This document shows positions 34,780 to 43,789 of a DNA stretch of 64,000 nt, piece after piece. The notes beneath the pieces were generated by a model that did not search any database, was not told the DNA's origin, and saw nothing but the letters and a program-made list of their open reading frames with translations. This DNA is from Blastocatellia bacterium (GTDB taxonomy: Bacteria; Acidobacteriota; Blastocatellia; Chloracidobacteriales; JADJPF01): NCBI GenBank assembly GCA_016713405.1, contig JADJPF010000003.1:558001-622000 (forward strand), written 5' to 3'. Made by a program: the position numbers and the translations under genes. The first letter of the stretch is position 1; every line of letters starts with the position of its first letter.

Positions 34780-35556
34780 ATGCAAAAATCTTGGTATCGT
34801 GTAATGATAATTTGTAGCTTATTAATATTAGTAAGCTTATCGATAATTACTAATGCTCAAATACGTACAGCAGAACAACCACCAGATATTGATAAGATAA
34901 TCAAAGAATTTGCAGCAAAGGAAAGTGAATTTAAGGAAAACCGCAATTCTTATACTTTTCGTCAAGAAGTAAGGATTCAAACCATCGGGCCTAGCAACCG
35001 TCCAACAGGCGAATTTTTCCGAATATCAGATATTGTTTTTGATGACAGCAGCAAACGTACAGAAAGAATTGTCCGCTTTCCACAATCAACTTTAAGAGAT
35101 TTAGTTATTACTCCTACAGATCTAAAAGATTTAGAAGAAATTCAAACATTCTGTCTTACCTCAAAAGACTTGCCTAAATATTCAATCAACTATGTTGGTA
35201 AAGAGAAAATAGATGAAGTTGATACTTATGTATTTGATGTTAAGCCAAAGTCAATACCAAAATATAAACGTGGTGGAGAAAGAGTTCTTTTAGGCCGAAT
35301 TTGGGTAGATGATCAAGACCTGCAAATTGTAAAAGTTGCTGGTAAGGGATTGCCAGAGGGCGAAGAACGTTTTCCAAAGTTTGAGACCTATCGAGAAAAT
35401 ATTGATGGAAAATATTGGTTTCCTACCTATACTTTTTCTGATGATGTACTAGAATTTCCTGGTAATTCGATCCATACACGTATGGAAGTACGCTATACAA
35501 ATTACAAGAGGTTTTCTTCTGATGTTAAAATTGAGTTAGGTACAGATGAAGACTAA
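34780..35556 (+). CDS. Outer-membrane lipoprotein-sorting-like exported protein
   Basis: This 258-aa protein has a signal peptide (hydrophobic core about residues 8-24, cleavage near TNAQ). The mature part resembles LolA/LolB-type half-barrel proteins: YTFRQEVRIQTIG, RISDIVFDDSSKRTERIV, YVFDVKPKSI, GRIWVDDQDLQIVKVAGKG and KYWFPTYTFSDDVL. Such proteins are numerous in Acidobacteriota genomes. It probably acts in the periplasm or at the outer membrane. Individual ligand unknown. A strong hairpin follows the gene. Confidence 0.78.
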   Translation: MQKSWYRVMIICSLLILVSLSIITNAQIRTAEQPPDIDKIIKEFAAKESEFKENRNSYTFRQEVRIQTIGPSNRPTGEFFRISDIVFDDSSKRTERIVRFPQSTLRDLVITPTDLKDLEEIQTFCLTSKDLPKYSINYVGKEKIDEVDTYVFDVKPKSIPKYKRGGERVLLGRIWVDDQDLQIVKVAGKGLPEGEERFPKFETYRENIDGKYWFPTYTFSDDVLEFPGNSIHTRMEVRYTNYKRFSSDVKIELGTDED

Positions 35557-35566
35557 AGTTCTTAAT

Positions 35567-35598
35567 AGAAAACCCAAAATACTGGTTTTGGGTTTTCT
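35567..35598 (+). terminator. Hairpin after the lipoprotein-sorting-like gene
   Basis: A perfect 13-bp stem (35567-35579 with 35586-35598) with a 6-base loop. It ends 42 bases after the stop; the T-tract is inside the stem rather than after it. Confidence 0.75.
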
Positions 35599-35654
35599 GT
35601 CAAAATAACTTTTTAAACAAAATAAACAAATTTAGCATTAAGATAAAATTTTTA

Positions 35655-35684
35655 TTGATCCTATTTAGGATTTTCTACTATTCT
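35655..35684 (+). promoter_or_regulatory. Putative promoter with a palindrome in the spacer
   Basis: TTGATC (35655-35660), an 18-base spacer and TATTCT (35679-35684). The palindrome ATCCTATTTAGGAT (35658-35671) overlaps the -35 and spacer, so a bound protein would block the polymerase. It lies about 90 bases upstream of the gene at 35774. Confidence 0.4.
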
Positions 35685-35773
35685 ACCTTTTACTGCGTTA
35701 CAAGTTAACTTGCCTTTTCTACATTAATAGAGTATTTTTAGCCAGTTTTGTCACTGTTTGGGGCCTCAATTTT

Positions 35774-37204
35774 ATGAATGATGTAGAAAAAGAACCTGGC
35801 ATGCTTCTTACTCAAGAAGTAGATACTACAGGTCAAACTAAAGTCATATACTTAAGTAGCCCTCGTTGCTTGCAACGTTGGCTAGATATGATTTCCCAAA
35901 CACAAAAAACACATTATTTATTTGAGCTAGAAATGTGGCTTCGGTCTTTTGAATCCTACTTTATACTTAAAAACCACCCTTTTACAGAACAAGAAAATAG
36001 TAATATTGTTAATAAAAGCTTTACTGAAGAGCTAAAAATTGCTCGTAATGTTATTTTGCGTATGAATTGGCTTGCTAATGAATTAGTTAGCGAAAATAAT
36101 CTTACATTAGAACTTAATACATATTATAAAGATTTATTTGAACAATTAAATTGGATAGAACAAGATGTTGAGACTTCGCTTTTTCAACCTACCCCAACAG
36201 AATCATTAGCCCTACTTACAGAAACATTAACAGATATTTGTATAATTATTGATAATTTAATAAAAACAGATGATTTTACTAGAGCAATAAATATTAATTT
36301 ACAAACATTTATTACTATTGGAAAACTTACCTTAAGAGAATTTAAGCGTAGTTATTACACCAACTTGTTAGTAACTTATAGATATAAAGTTTATGATTGT
36401 ATAGAAAATAATGCGCTAGTATCAATTATTAATAATATAGCAGATGATTTAATAAGACAAGAAATCACAAAAATATTATTAAATTTTTTTAGATTGCTAA
36501 AATATCTAGATTTTATTTCTAGTGATCTAGGTCAAGATCGGCCATTAAAAAACTGTTTAGCTATTTTTATATTAATTAAGACAGAAGCTTATCAACTAAT
36601 TCAGTACACAGAAAAGCAAGTATTAACTATTCCAAATCTACTAAGTGAAGTATCTAGTGCTATTGATGGTTCTCTTTATGCTTTACAAATGGACTTAAAG
36701 AAAGTTTTTGGACGTGAATTAACAGGGCTTACTTCTTTAAGTCATGCTTCATCAATTTATGCTAAAGTGGAAAACTCTCATGGGCTTTTAAGAGATTGTT
36801 TTCAACAATCAGTAGTAGCAGTAGTACAAATCTTTAAGTCTGATTTTAATGGACTAGAAATTTTTAGCTCTTTTCAAACTCGCTTAGACCAATCCTTAAG
36901 GCTACGTTTAGACATTTGGCGGCTTTTATGTGCTTTTCGTCGTTTCCAAACTACTCCAGCAAAAAGTAAAATTGCTGAAGTTAATGAGCAAATAACTTTA
37001 TTTAGAGAAAGCTCACTAAAATACTTAATGTATAAGGATTGGGATGATTTTGAAAAAATGACTTACCAAGCAATGTCTACTAGAGTATTAGAGGACTTTA
37101 CAAAAACTATTCATATTTTTGCTACATTTTTAGAAGCTTTACTTGGTCAAATTAACATGCGTGCTGTGTTAGCAAACCATCCTTTTGATTATCCAGAAGT
37201 TTAA
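35774..37204 (+). CDS. Uncharacterised all-helical protein, 476 aa
   Basis: I do not recognise this gene. The product is almost entirely predicted helix, without a signal peptide, membrane segments or cysteine motifs. Tyr, Leu, Asn and Glu are abundant and Gly and Pro are scarce. Several stretches (for example LLKYLDFISSDLGQD, RLDIWRLLCAFRRFQTT) look like tetratricopeptide-style or bundle helices but give no consensus repeat. It has its own putative promoter and is flanked downstream by the hairpin array. A scaffold role is possible, but nothing here shows it. Confidence 0.75.
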   Translation: MNDVEKEPGMLLTQEVDTTGQTKVIYLSSPRCLQRWLDMISQTQKTHYLFELEMWLRSFESYFILKNHPFTEQENSNIVNKSFTEELKIARNVILRMNWLANELVSENNLTLELNTYYKDLFEQLNWIEQDVETSLFQPTPTESLALLTETLTDICIIIDNLIKTDDFTRAININLQTFITIGKLTLREFKRSYYTNLLVTYRYKVYDCIENNALVSIINNIADDLIRQEITKILLNFFRLLKYLDFISSDLGQDRPLKNCLAIFILIKTEAYQLIQYTEKQVLTIPNLLSEVSSAIDGSLYALQMDLKKVFGRELTGLTSLSHASSIYAKVENSHGLLRDCFQQSVVAVVQIFKSDFNGLEIFSSFQTRLDQSLRLRLDIWRLLCAFRRFQTTPAKSKIAEVNEQITLFRESSLKYLMYKDWDDFEKMTYQAMSTRVLEDFTKTIHIFATFLEALLGQINMRAVLANHPFDYPEV

Positions 37205-37261
37205 AAGTTCTAAATAAAATATATTCCATTATTAAATACATCGTAAACTAAGTAAGTTAAT

Positions 37262-37288
37262 ATTTCTTGAATTTCTTGAATTTCTTGA
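37262..37288. repeat. Three tandem copies of a 9-bp unit
   Basis: ATTTCTTGA occurs three times head to tail at 37262-37270, 37271-37279 and 37280-37288, just before the hairpin array. Confidence 0.9.
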
Positions 37289-37316
37289 GTCCTAAAGTGA
37301 CGAAATAATTGTAGCC

Positions 37317-37491
37317 TAGGTCGTAAGACCTAAGTTTAGTGATTATACATAAATAGAGTCGCGTAGCGACGACATAATAAACCTAATTAACACAATATTT
37401 AATTGTGTCGTCACTACGTGACTCTGTAAATACTATACTATCATACGTAGGGTTGAAACCCTACGCTACAAATATGCCGCCCCGTTGGGGC
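37317..37491. repeat. Array of five or six REP-like hairpins
   Basis: In order: TAGGTC-GTAA-GACCTA (37317-37332); GTCGC-GTA-GCGAC (37358-37370); CACAAT/ATTGTG (37391-37407); a GTCAC/GTGAC counterpart inverted at 37410-37422; CGTAGGGT-TGAA-ACCCTACG (37446-37465); GCCCC-GTT-GGGGC (37479-37491). The second and fourth sit in 19-base arms (37356-37374 and 37406-37424) that are inverted copies of each other at 17 of 19 positions. The two differences compensate inside the small stem. The GC-rich cores contrast with the AT-rich surroundings. Confidence 0.8.
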
Positions 37492-37759
37492 TTTAAGAAA
37501 TAAAACCTCAGAAAACTTTGTTTACAGTGTATTAAATTTATTAATTTAGTTAAACATGCCTATTTTAATGTACTAAGTAAATGTCATTAGCAATATAAAT
37601 TGCTCAATGGGCTTGACTCTATAGAGCTAGCCATTAGTATAAGTGATCTGTTTTGGCTCTAAAGCAAACGATCTAAATTACACAAGCATCCGATAGCTGA
37701 CATATTTAATCATCAAAAAACAGTAATTATAAATATTAACTGAAGGAGTGAAAATTATT

Positions 37760-39469
37760 ATGAAGTTAGGAGTGGGGAAAGCAAGGCTAGTAGCTTTATT
37801 AATGGCAGTTTGTACGATTTTGCCACTTTTTAATTATGCTTACGCTTATAACTCAGATGGTGGCAACCACACTTACACTAGCAATCAACGCAATCAAGAA
37901 GTTAGAGCAGGAACAATATTAAAACTAAGTATGGATACATACTTAACTTCTCGAACTGCGGCAATTGGCGATCCTTTTACTGCTACTGTGTTTGAGGATG
38001 TAAGAGTTAATGGAGAAGTGATTATTCCCAAAGGTGCAAAAATAGAAGGTAAAGTTTCTTCTGTAAAAGCAGCAGAAAGAAAAAGCAAATCTGGAACTTT
38101 AGGAATTGATTTTGACCGACTACGATTATCAAATGGTCAAGTTATTAATGTTGAGGGACAATTAGCTAGTTTAGATGCTGTTGAGCAAAAACAAATTGAT
38201 GAAGAAGGCCGAGTTTCAGGAGGATCTTCTTCTAAACGTAATGTAGTCTTTATTGGTGGTGGTGCAGCAGGTGGTGCAGCAATAGGTGCTATTGCTGGTG
38301 GTGGTTCTGGTGCAGCAATTGGTGCTGGTGTAGGTGCAGCAGCAGGTATTTTAGGATCTATTTTTTCTAAGGGTGAAGAAGCTCAAGTAATGAATGGTCA
38401 AAAATTTGGTATGGAACTACTAAGACCTGTTATTCTTCCTGATGCTTATAATGCTGGCAATGATCGAGATAGATTTAATGATCGAGATCCTCGCAATAAC
38501 GATCGAGATGACCGAGATAGATTTGGCGATCGAGATCCTCGCAATAATAGCAACAACCAAAATCCTCGTAGTGGTAATTTCAAAACAGCAGACCTAAAAT
38601 CTCAAGTAGTGCTAAAACGCGCTCAAAAAGCTTTATTAGACCTAAATTACTATAAAGGCCCACTTAATGGTATCAATGGCCCAAGTACACGTACCGCAAT
38701 ACGTGCTTTTCAACGTGATTATGATTTACAACAAACTGGGGATTTAGATCTTGATACAGCTTATCAATTAGGATTAGTTAATGAAGATGGGATTGAGATT
38801 CTACCAATACGTATTCTTAATGCAACGGCTGATCGTCAAAGAGATAGTATTAGAGTTAAAGGAACGGCTGAAACAAATAGTGGCGGCTGGCAAATTTACA
38901 CTAGCACTCAAGTTGATGGCGATCAATTGCATGTTTATGTAACAGGCGCACCTCCTTTTGGTAGTTCTACCCAAGCTTTAACTAAATATCCTGTTGAAGT
39001 TCCTGCTGTTCGAGATGATTCTAATGTTATTACTAAAGTAGTTGTACATGGAGAAGGAAACCCTGTTACTATTTCTTTAGCTAGCCCTAGTTTAGAGTTA
39101 GCCCAAAGGCTTAAACAACAAGCTGCTACTATGGTTGAAGGCTATAAAGATTCAACAGGTGTCACTCGTCGTGGTAGAAGGGAATTTAATGTTGGTCGTT
39201 TAACAGAAGCTCAAGCTATCACTCTATCTACATTAAATAACCTAAGTAATACAACAAGTTTTGTTGAACTTCTATTAACATCTCGTGGAAGTGAAGCTGG
39301 AATAAAAGGGGCTGTACAATCGTTAGTAAGGGAATCTCGCCAAGCAAGACGTGTAATTGAAAGAAATCGAGAATTTTATTTAGTAGAAAAAACTTGGTTT
39401 GACCTAGAAAAAGATATTCGATCTTTAGCTGATAATTACCGAATTGGGTTTGACAATAACCAAGACTAA
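37760..39469 (+). CDS. Exported peptidoglycan-binding protein with glycine zipper
   Basis: This protein of about 569 aa has a signal peptide (MKLGVGKARLVALLMAVCTI..., cleavage near YAYN). Residues 35-145 are a beta-rich domain (GTILKLSMDTYLTSRTAAIG). A Gly/Ala-rich glycine zipper follows (about 175-205), then an Asp/Arg/Asn repeat tract (about 232-270), a PG_binding_1 domain (about 283-340: VLKRAQKALLDLNYYKGP, STRTAIRAFQRDY), a beta domain and a helical C-terminus. The start is the ATG at 37760 with AAGGAG upstream; a GTG four codons earlier is the alternative. It probably links the envelope to peptidoglycan; the glycine zipper suggests membrane or oligomer contacts. Confidence 0.83.
   Translation: MKLGVGKARLVALLMAVCTILPLFNYAYAYNSDGGNHTYTSNQRNQEVRAGTILKLSMDTYLTSRTAAIGDPFTATVFEDVRVNGEVIIPKGAKIEGKVSSVKAAERKSKSGTLGIDFDRLRLSNGQVINVEGQLASLDAVEQKQIDEEGRVSGGSSSKRNVVFIGGGAAGGAAIGAIAGGGSGAAIGAGVGAAAGILGSIFSKGEEAQVMNGQKFGMELLRPVILPDAYNAGNDRDRFNDRDPRNNDRDDRDRFGDRDPRNNSNNQNPRSGNFKTADLKSQVVLKRAQKALLDLNYYKGPLNGINGPSTRTAIRAFQRDYDLQQTGDLDLDTAYQLGLVNEDGIEILPIRILNATADRQRDSIRVKGTAETNSGGWQIYTSTQVDGDQLHVYVTGAPPFGSSTQALTKYPVEVPAVRDDSNVITKVVVHGEGNPVTISLASPSLELAQRLKQQAATMVEGYKDSTGVTRRGRREFNVGRLTEAQAITLSTLNNLSNTTSFVELLLTSRGSEAGIKGAVQSLVRESRQARRVIERNREFYLVEKTWFDLEKDIRSLADNYRIGFDNNQD
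38462..38557 (+). repeat. In-frame 48-bp imperfect duplication in the Asp/Arg tract
   Basis: The 48-base segment at 38462-38509 recurs at 38510-38557 with a closely matching first 39 bases, encoding DRDRFNDRDPRNNDRD and then DRDRFGDRDPRNN. The internal unit is GATCGAGAT. The repeat is in frame and lengthens the charged linker. Confidence 0.8.
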
Positions 39470-39510
39470 AGATTAGTTAATTTTAATAAGAAAATTTTAG
39501 ATAGATAAAA

Positions 39511-39536
39511 GGCACAACAAAAATTGTGCCTTTTTT
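39511..39536 (+). terminator. Intrinsic terminator of the peptidoglycan-binding gene
   Basis: GGCACAA (39511-39517), a 6-base loop and TTGTGCC (39524-39530), followed at once by six T residues. Confidence 0.93.
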
Positions 39537-39640
39537 GTTGTTTGCTTTCTTATCACATTGATAACTATAATTTACCCATTTCTTATAGATACCAGCTTAA
39601 ATAAAACACTTTAATTAGTTCCATAGAAACAGGTAAATTT

Positions 39641-40918
39641 ATGTCAGCCTTAAAACTTAATGAATATGAAAAGCCTATACGAACACATTATGAAATTTTG
39701 CTGATGTGCTGGGCTGGGTGGGTATTTGATTTTTATGATTTAATCCTTTACTCATTTTTACTAATTCCTATAGGAAAAGAGTTAAATTTAACTTCAGTAG
39801 AATCTGGTTGGGTATTTGGTGCTTCGTTAGCTGCTACAGCCTTGGGGGGCGGGTTATTTGGATTTTTAGCTGATAAATATGGTAGAAAAAAAGTCCTAGA
39901 ATGGACAATTTTGCTTTTTAGTTTAGGTACATTTCTATCAGGATTTGCCGTAGATCTTTGGACATTAATTTTATTTCGAGCTTTAACAGGTTTTGGGGTA
40001 GGAGGTGAATGGGCAACAGGTCAAACTTATATTGGAGAAACATTTCCGCCCAAAGTACGCGCACGCTACGCAGCTTTTATGCAGTCTGGTGCGCCAGTTG
40101 GGTTTGCCATAGCTGCAATTGTTGGGGGTTTAGTCGCTCCTGAAATTGGTTGGCGGGCGTGTTTTTATATTTCCATTTTGCCAGCCTTACTTGTAGTGTT
40201 TGTTAGAAAACGTATTCCAGAATCAGATATTTGGCAGGAAAGAAAAGATTTTCTAAATAAATTACCAAAAGAAAATAAAGAGCCTCAAGTTAATTTTTGG
40301 ATTCTTTTTAGCTCTCAATATAGATATTTATTTATTATTTCTTTATTTTTAGCAATTTTTGATATGGCAGCCTATTGGATTACTTTTTCTTGGCTACCAG
40401 GTTATTTATATACAGAGCGATCTTTTTCTTTGGCAAAATCAGCTTTTTGGGTGATAGTTGCACAAGTTGGAGCATTTCTTGGCAACTTAGCTTTTGGTTG
40501 GACAGCAGATAAATTTGGCCGAAGACCAGCTTATACAATATTTAGCTTTTTAATGGCGATAGGTTTAATAATGATTACTTTGATGTGGTCGGCTATTGTT
40601 GCTTATCCAGCATTAATACTTTCTTTTATGTTTTTAGTTGGCTTTGGTACAGGAATGTTTGCTGGCTATGGGCCGCTTTTTGCTGAACTCTACCCAACTA
40701 GCATTAGAAATACTGCAATGGGTTCAGCCTATAATTTTGCTAGAGGTATACAGTTTCTTGCTCCTGTACTTGTTGCCGTAACTGCTCAGTATTATGGCTT
40801 AAGCGGAGGGATATCATTAGCAGCAATTTTTGCTATTTTAAGTGGTCTCTGGATTTGGTTATTTCCAGAGACCAGAGGGTTAAAAATTCGTGCAATGCCA
40901 GAAAAAACTTATAGTTAA
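39641..40918 (+). CDS. MFS transporter, SHS (sialate/carboxylate:H+ symporter)-like
   Basis: This 425-aa protein has 12 membrane helices. The N-terminal WAGWVFDFYDLILYSFLL, the 2-3 loop FGFLADKYGRKKVLEW and FRALTGFGVGGEWATGQTYI match the SHS/metabolite:H+ symporter branch, which includes lactate, sialate and other organic acid carriers. The second half repeats FGWTADKFGRRPAYTI. The particular substrate cannot be told. Its stop codon overlaps that of the convergent WD40 gene. Confidence 0.87.
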   Translation: MSALKLNEYEKPIRTHYEILLMCWAGWVFDFYDLILYSFLLIPIGKELNLTSVESGWVFGASLAATALGGGLFGFLADKYGRKKVLEWTILLFSLGTFLSGFAVDLWTLILFRALTGFGVGGEWATGQTYIGETFPPKVRARYAAFMQSGAPVGFAIAAIVGGLVAPEIGWRACFYISILPALLVVFVRKRIPESDIWQERKDFLNKLPKENKEPQVNFWILFSSQYRYLFIISLFLAIFDMAAYWITFSWLPGYLYTERSFSLAKSAFWVIVAQVGAFLGNLAFGWTADKFGRRPAYTIFSFLMAIGLIMITLMWSAIVAYPALILSFMFLVGFGTGMFAGYGPLFAELYPTSIRNTAMGSAYNFARGIQFLAPVLVAVTAQYYGLSGGISLAAIFAILSGLWIWLFPETRGLKIRAMPEKTYS

Positions 40919-41970
40919 CGTTTGGCAGTTGTTTGCATTGACCAAAGCTTAATTGTAGAGTCAGAACCGCTAGAGGCTAAGGTTTTTCCATTGCTACTAT
41001 AAGCTAGGGATAAAACAAAACCTCTATGACCAGTTAAAGTGGCTTTTTCTTTTTTGCTTTTAACATCCCAAAGTCTTACAGTTGAATCAGAGCTAGCGGA
41101 AGCTAAAGTTTTTCCATTTGGACTGTAAACTACTGATAAAACTGTCTTTGTATGACCAGTTAAAGTAGCAACTTCTTTTTTAGTTTTTAAGTTCCAGAGC
41201 TTAATTGTAGAGTCAGATCCAGTTGAGGCTAAAGTTTTTCCATCAGGACTAAAAGCAACAGATAAAACGCTATCTGTATGTCCTTTTAATACAGCAATTT
41301 CTTTTCTTCCTTTTATATCCCATAAACTAATGGTTGAATCATCATTAGCAAACGCAAGTGACTTTCCATTAGGACTATAAGCTATTGATAAAATAGGAGA
41401 TTTATGACCTGTTAGGGTGGCAATTTCTTGTTTATTGGCTACATCCCAAAGTTTTACAGTAGAGTCAGAGCAAGCGGAGGCTAAGTTTTTACCATCAGGA
41501 CTGTAGGCAACCGATAAAACAAAGCTTTTATGACCTGATAAAGTCGCAATTTCTTCTTTAGTGGTCATATCCCAAAGTTTTACAGTAGAGTCAGAGCAAG
41601 CAGACGCAAGAGTTTTGCCATCAGGACTATAGGCAATAGAGAAAATAAAACCGCTATGACCATTTAATGTAGCTATTTCTTGCCCTTTCTCAATATCCCA
41701 AAGTTTAATTGTTGAATCTTTACTAGATGATGCAAGCATTTTACCATCAGGACTATAAGCTAGTGACAAAATACGGCCTCTATGTCCTTGAGGTAAGTCT
41801 AATACTGAAAGGTTACTTTTTACTTTTGATTGAGATTCACTTATGAATTTATTAACAGGCTTTTTGTTAAATTTTGTTGTGTTTTGTTCGTTGTTAAATT
41901 GTGCTGATGCAATGGTGGAAATGGTTGATATAAGACAAATTACTCCTAAAATCATTTTTATTCTTTGCAT
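40915..41970 (-). CDS. Exported WD40-repeat protein
   Basis: The product is about 351 aa, with a signal peptide (MQRIKMILGVICLISTIS..., cleavage near ASAQF) and then seven WD40 repeats of 42 residues, each with GHxxxVLSVAYSPDGKTLASxSxDSTxKLWD. Seven blades make a single beta-propeller. It is probably periplasmic and would bind protein or peptide. I choose the ATG at 41970 because GAGG lies six bases upstream; the frame opens with GTG four codons earlier. The last four bases are shared with the convergent MFS gene. Confidence 0.92.
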   Translation of the reverse strand: MQRIKMILGVICLISTISTIASAQFNNEQNTTKFNKKPVNKFISESQSKVKSNLSVLDLPQGHRGRILSLAYSPDGKMLASSSKDSTIKLWDIEKGQEIATLNGHSGFIFSIAYSPDGKTLASACSDSTVKLWDMTTKEEIATLSGHKSFVLSVAYSPDGKNLASACSDSTVKLWDVANKQEIATLTGHKSPILSIAYSPNGKSLAFANDDSTISLWDIKGRKEIAVLKGHTDSVLSVAFSPDGKTLASTGSDSTIKLWNLKTKKEVATLTGHTKTVLSVVYSPNGKTLASASSDSTVRLWDVKSKKEKATLTGHRGFVLSLAYSSNGKTLASSGSDSTIKLWSMQTTAKR

Positions 41971-42083
41971 ATAACACCTCACGAAATTTATTGGGAGTAA
42001 TAAATTTACTCCGTTTCTTTAGATGCAAAGAGTTTACTTAATGGAAAAAAATATTTTTAGGTAAGACTTAGTATTTTACTTAG

Positions 42084-42686
42084 CTATAATTCTTGCCATT
42101 CAATACGAAATTCGCAAAAAGTGTCTCTTTCTCGTTGACAACTTGTTTTGCGTACTACAGCATTTTTCCCGCCGCATAATTCTACAGCACGGCGAAAATA
42201 ACCTAGTCCACTACGACAAAACTTATCAGGTGGGGTGATTGGATAAAGAAATTGTACTAAAGCAGCATTCTCGGCAAGTCTTATATATTGAGCATCGCCA
42301 AAATCTTGATAGCTTTTATGTAAAACGGCTGTAAGTTGTAGAAATTCTTGGATATTTTTTCTAGTTAAAGGTTCATAAGCTCCACTTAAATTAACACCAG
42401 CAGAAAAAGCCCCTAAATCTTCATAAACTTTGTCATTACCTTGGCTTAAAGTTTGGCAAATTGCTTTATCTAACATCATTAATGTTGCAATTGGATACCA
42501 GTTGCCAATATATATTGTTTGGGATAAAACTTCTTTTATTTCTAAAGGCAAAGTTTCTAACACTTTTTTTACTGATGCTGCACCATAATTTACATGAATA
42601 TAAAGCAAGCGGGATTTAATTAAGCTACCTTGAATGTTATAGCCTTGATATTGTTGTATTTCGTCGTTTTGTTCAAACTCAGACAT
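42084..42686 (-). CDS. DUF2378 family protein
   Basis: This 200-aa soluble protein matches the DUF2378/TIGR02265 family first noted as a paralogous set in Myxococcus: IKSRLLYIHVNYGAASVKKVL, LPLEIKEVLSQTIYIGNWYP, GAFSAGVNLSGAYEPLTR and a Cys-containing C-terminus (VELCGGKNAVVRKTSCQRERDTFCEFRIEW). The function is unknown to me; a helical N-terminal half and a small C-terminal sheet are seen. It stands alone on the minus strand. Its presence outside Myxococcales is one of the taxonomic hints used here. Confidence 0.78.
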   Translation of the reverse strand: MSEFEQNDEIQQYQGYNIQGSLIKSRLLYIHVNYGAASVKKVLETLPLEIKEVLSQTIYIGNWYPIATLMMLDKAICQTLSQGNDKVYEDLGAFSAGVNLSGAYEPLTRKNIQEFLQLTAVLHKSYQDFGDAQYIRLAENAALVQFLYPITPPDKFCRSGLGYFRRAVELCGGKNAVVRKTSCQRERDTFCEFRIEWQEL

Positions 42687-42897
42687 TATTACTCCTAATG
42701 ATTAAGCACTACTATAAAATACTAAATTATTAAACAGATATAAAATTTTAACTATTATTATCTGGCTAATTTTTTAGAGCAACCTATCCTAACCTTAAAA
42801 TGGTTTATCTTAATAGTTTCTATCGGGAAAAAAGCTTTTGTTTACTAAGATTAATAGATACAATTGCTTACTTATCTTTAATTTATAGGAAGAAGCT

Positions 42898-43725
42898 ATG
42901 GCAGATGATCGTAAAGTAGTTAAAGCATATAACAACCTAGAGTTCCTTAATAGTCCTGATGCACGGTTGATTAGAATTTTGGCAGAATATTTAGAACCTG
43001 CACGGCGATTTCGTCAATACCGTATTCAAGATACAATTGTATTTTTTGGGTCGGCTAGAATTAAACCTTCAGAAGTAACACAACTTAATTTAGAACAACT
43101 AGAAACTAAAGTAGCTGAAAACCCAACAGACGAAGCCTTAGAAGAAAAACTTCGACTAGCCAAAGTTGAAGTTAAAATGTCTCGCTATTATGAAGATGCA
43201 GTAGAAATTGCACGTCTTTTAACAGAATGGTCAAAGAGTCTTCGCGGTGGTAAACATCGCTTTATTATTTGTTCTGGTGGTGGCCCAGGCATTATGGAGG
43301 CAGCTAACCGAGGTGCAGCAGCAGCAAGAGGTATTTCTATAGGTTTAAATATTGAAATCCCCTTTGAACAAAGTGCTAACCCTTATATTTCCAGAGAGTT
43401 AAGCTTAGATTTCCATTACTTTTTTATGCGTAAGTTTTGGTTTGTTTATTTAGCTAAAGCTTTAGTAATTTTCCCTGGTGGATTTGGAACATTTGATGAA
43501 CTTATGGAAGTTCTAACACTACTTCAAACAAGTAAATTACATAAACCTATGCCAGTATTAATTTATGGAAGTGAATATTGGCGAGAAGTACTTAATCTTG
43601 ATGCAATGGTAAAATGGGGAACAATTAGCCCTCAAGATGTTAAATTAATGCACTTTGTTGATACTCCAGAAGATGCTTTTAATTACTTACGCCAACAGCT
43701 AGAAGAGCTTTATCCTTTAGGTTAG
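42898..43725 (+). CDS. LOG-family Rossmann-fold nucleotide hydrolase
   Basis: This 275-aa protein has the LOG/TIGR00730 motifs: FIICSGGGPGIMEAANRGA (phosphate-binding loop) and VIFPGGFGTFDELMEVLTLLQ (PGGxGTxxE active-site motif). The family cleaves the N-glycosidic bond of nucleoside monophosphates and is often mis-annotated as lysine decarboxylase. The N-terminal ~100 residues carry an extra helical insertion (ESx-rich, LEQLETKVAENPTDEALEEK) not seen in the shortest members. A long hairpin terminator follows. Confidence 0.88.
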   Translation: MADDRKVVKAYNNLEFLNSPDARLIRILAEYLEPARRFRQYRIQDTIVFFGSARIKPSEVTQLNLEQLETKVAENPTDEALEEKLRLAKVEVKMSRYYEDAVEIARLLTEWSKSLRGGKHRFIICSGGGPGIMEAANRGAAAARGISIGLNIEIPFEQSANPYISRELSLDFHYFFMRKFWFVYLAKALVIFPGGFGTFDELMEVLTLLQTSKLHKPMPVLIYGSEYWREVLNLDAMVKWGTISPQDVKLMHFVDTPEDAFNYLRQQLEELYPLG

Positions 43726-43733
43726 ATTATTTA

Positions 43734-43771
43734 GTATTTTGCCAAGTGTATTTTAACACTGGGCAAAATAC
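43734..43771. terminator. Bidirectional terminator between the LOG and M48 genes
   Basis: A 10-bp outer stem (43734-43743 with 43762-43771) and a 5-bp inner stem (43745-43749 with 43756-43760) are separated by one mismatch, with a 6-base loop. It lies between convergent genes and has A/T tracts on both sides. Confidence 0.85.
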
Positions 43772-43789
43772 ATCATCTCGTCTCATTAA

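Larger units (their letters stand above)
37205..37759. other. Repeat-rich intergenic region
   Basis: This 555-base gap contains no gene. It holds a 9-bp tandem repeat (37262-37288), an array of hairpins (37317-37491) and, near 37613-37643, a weak TTGACT-N19-TATAAG promoter candidate for the downstream exported protein. Confidence 0.6.

Noticed and set aside
42898..43725. Lysine decarboxylase
   Set aside because: The PGGxGTxxE motif identifies the LOG nucleotide hydrolase family, which has been historically mislabelled.
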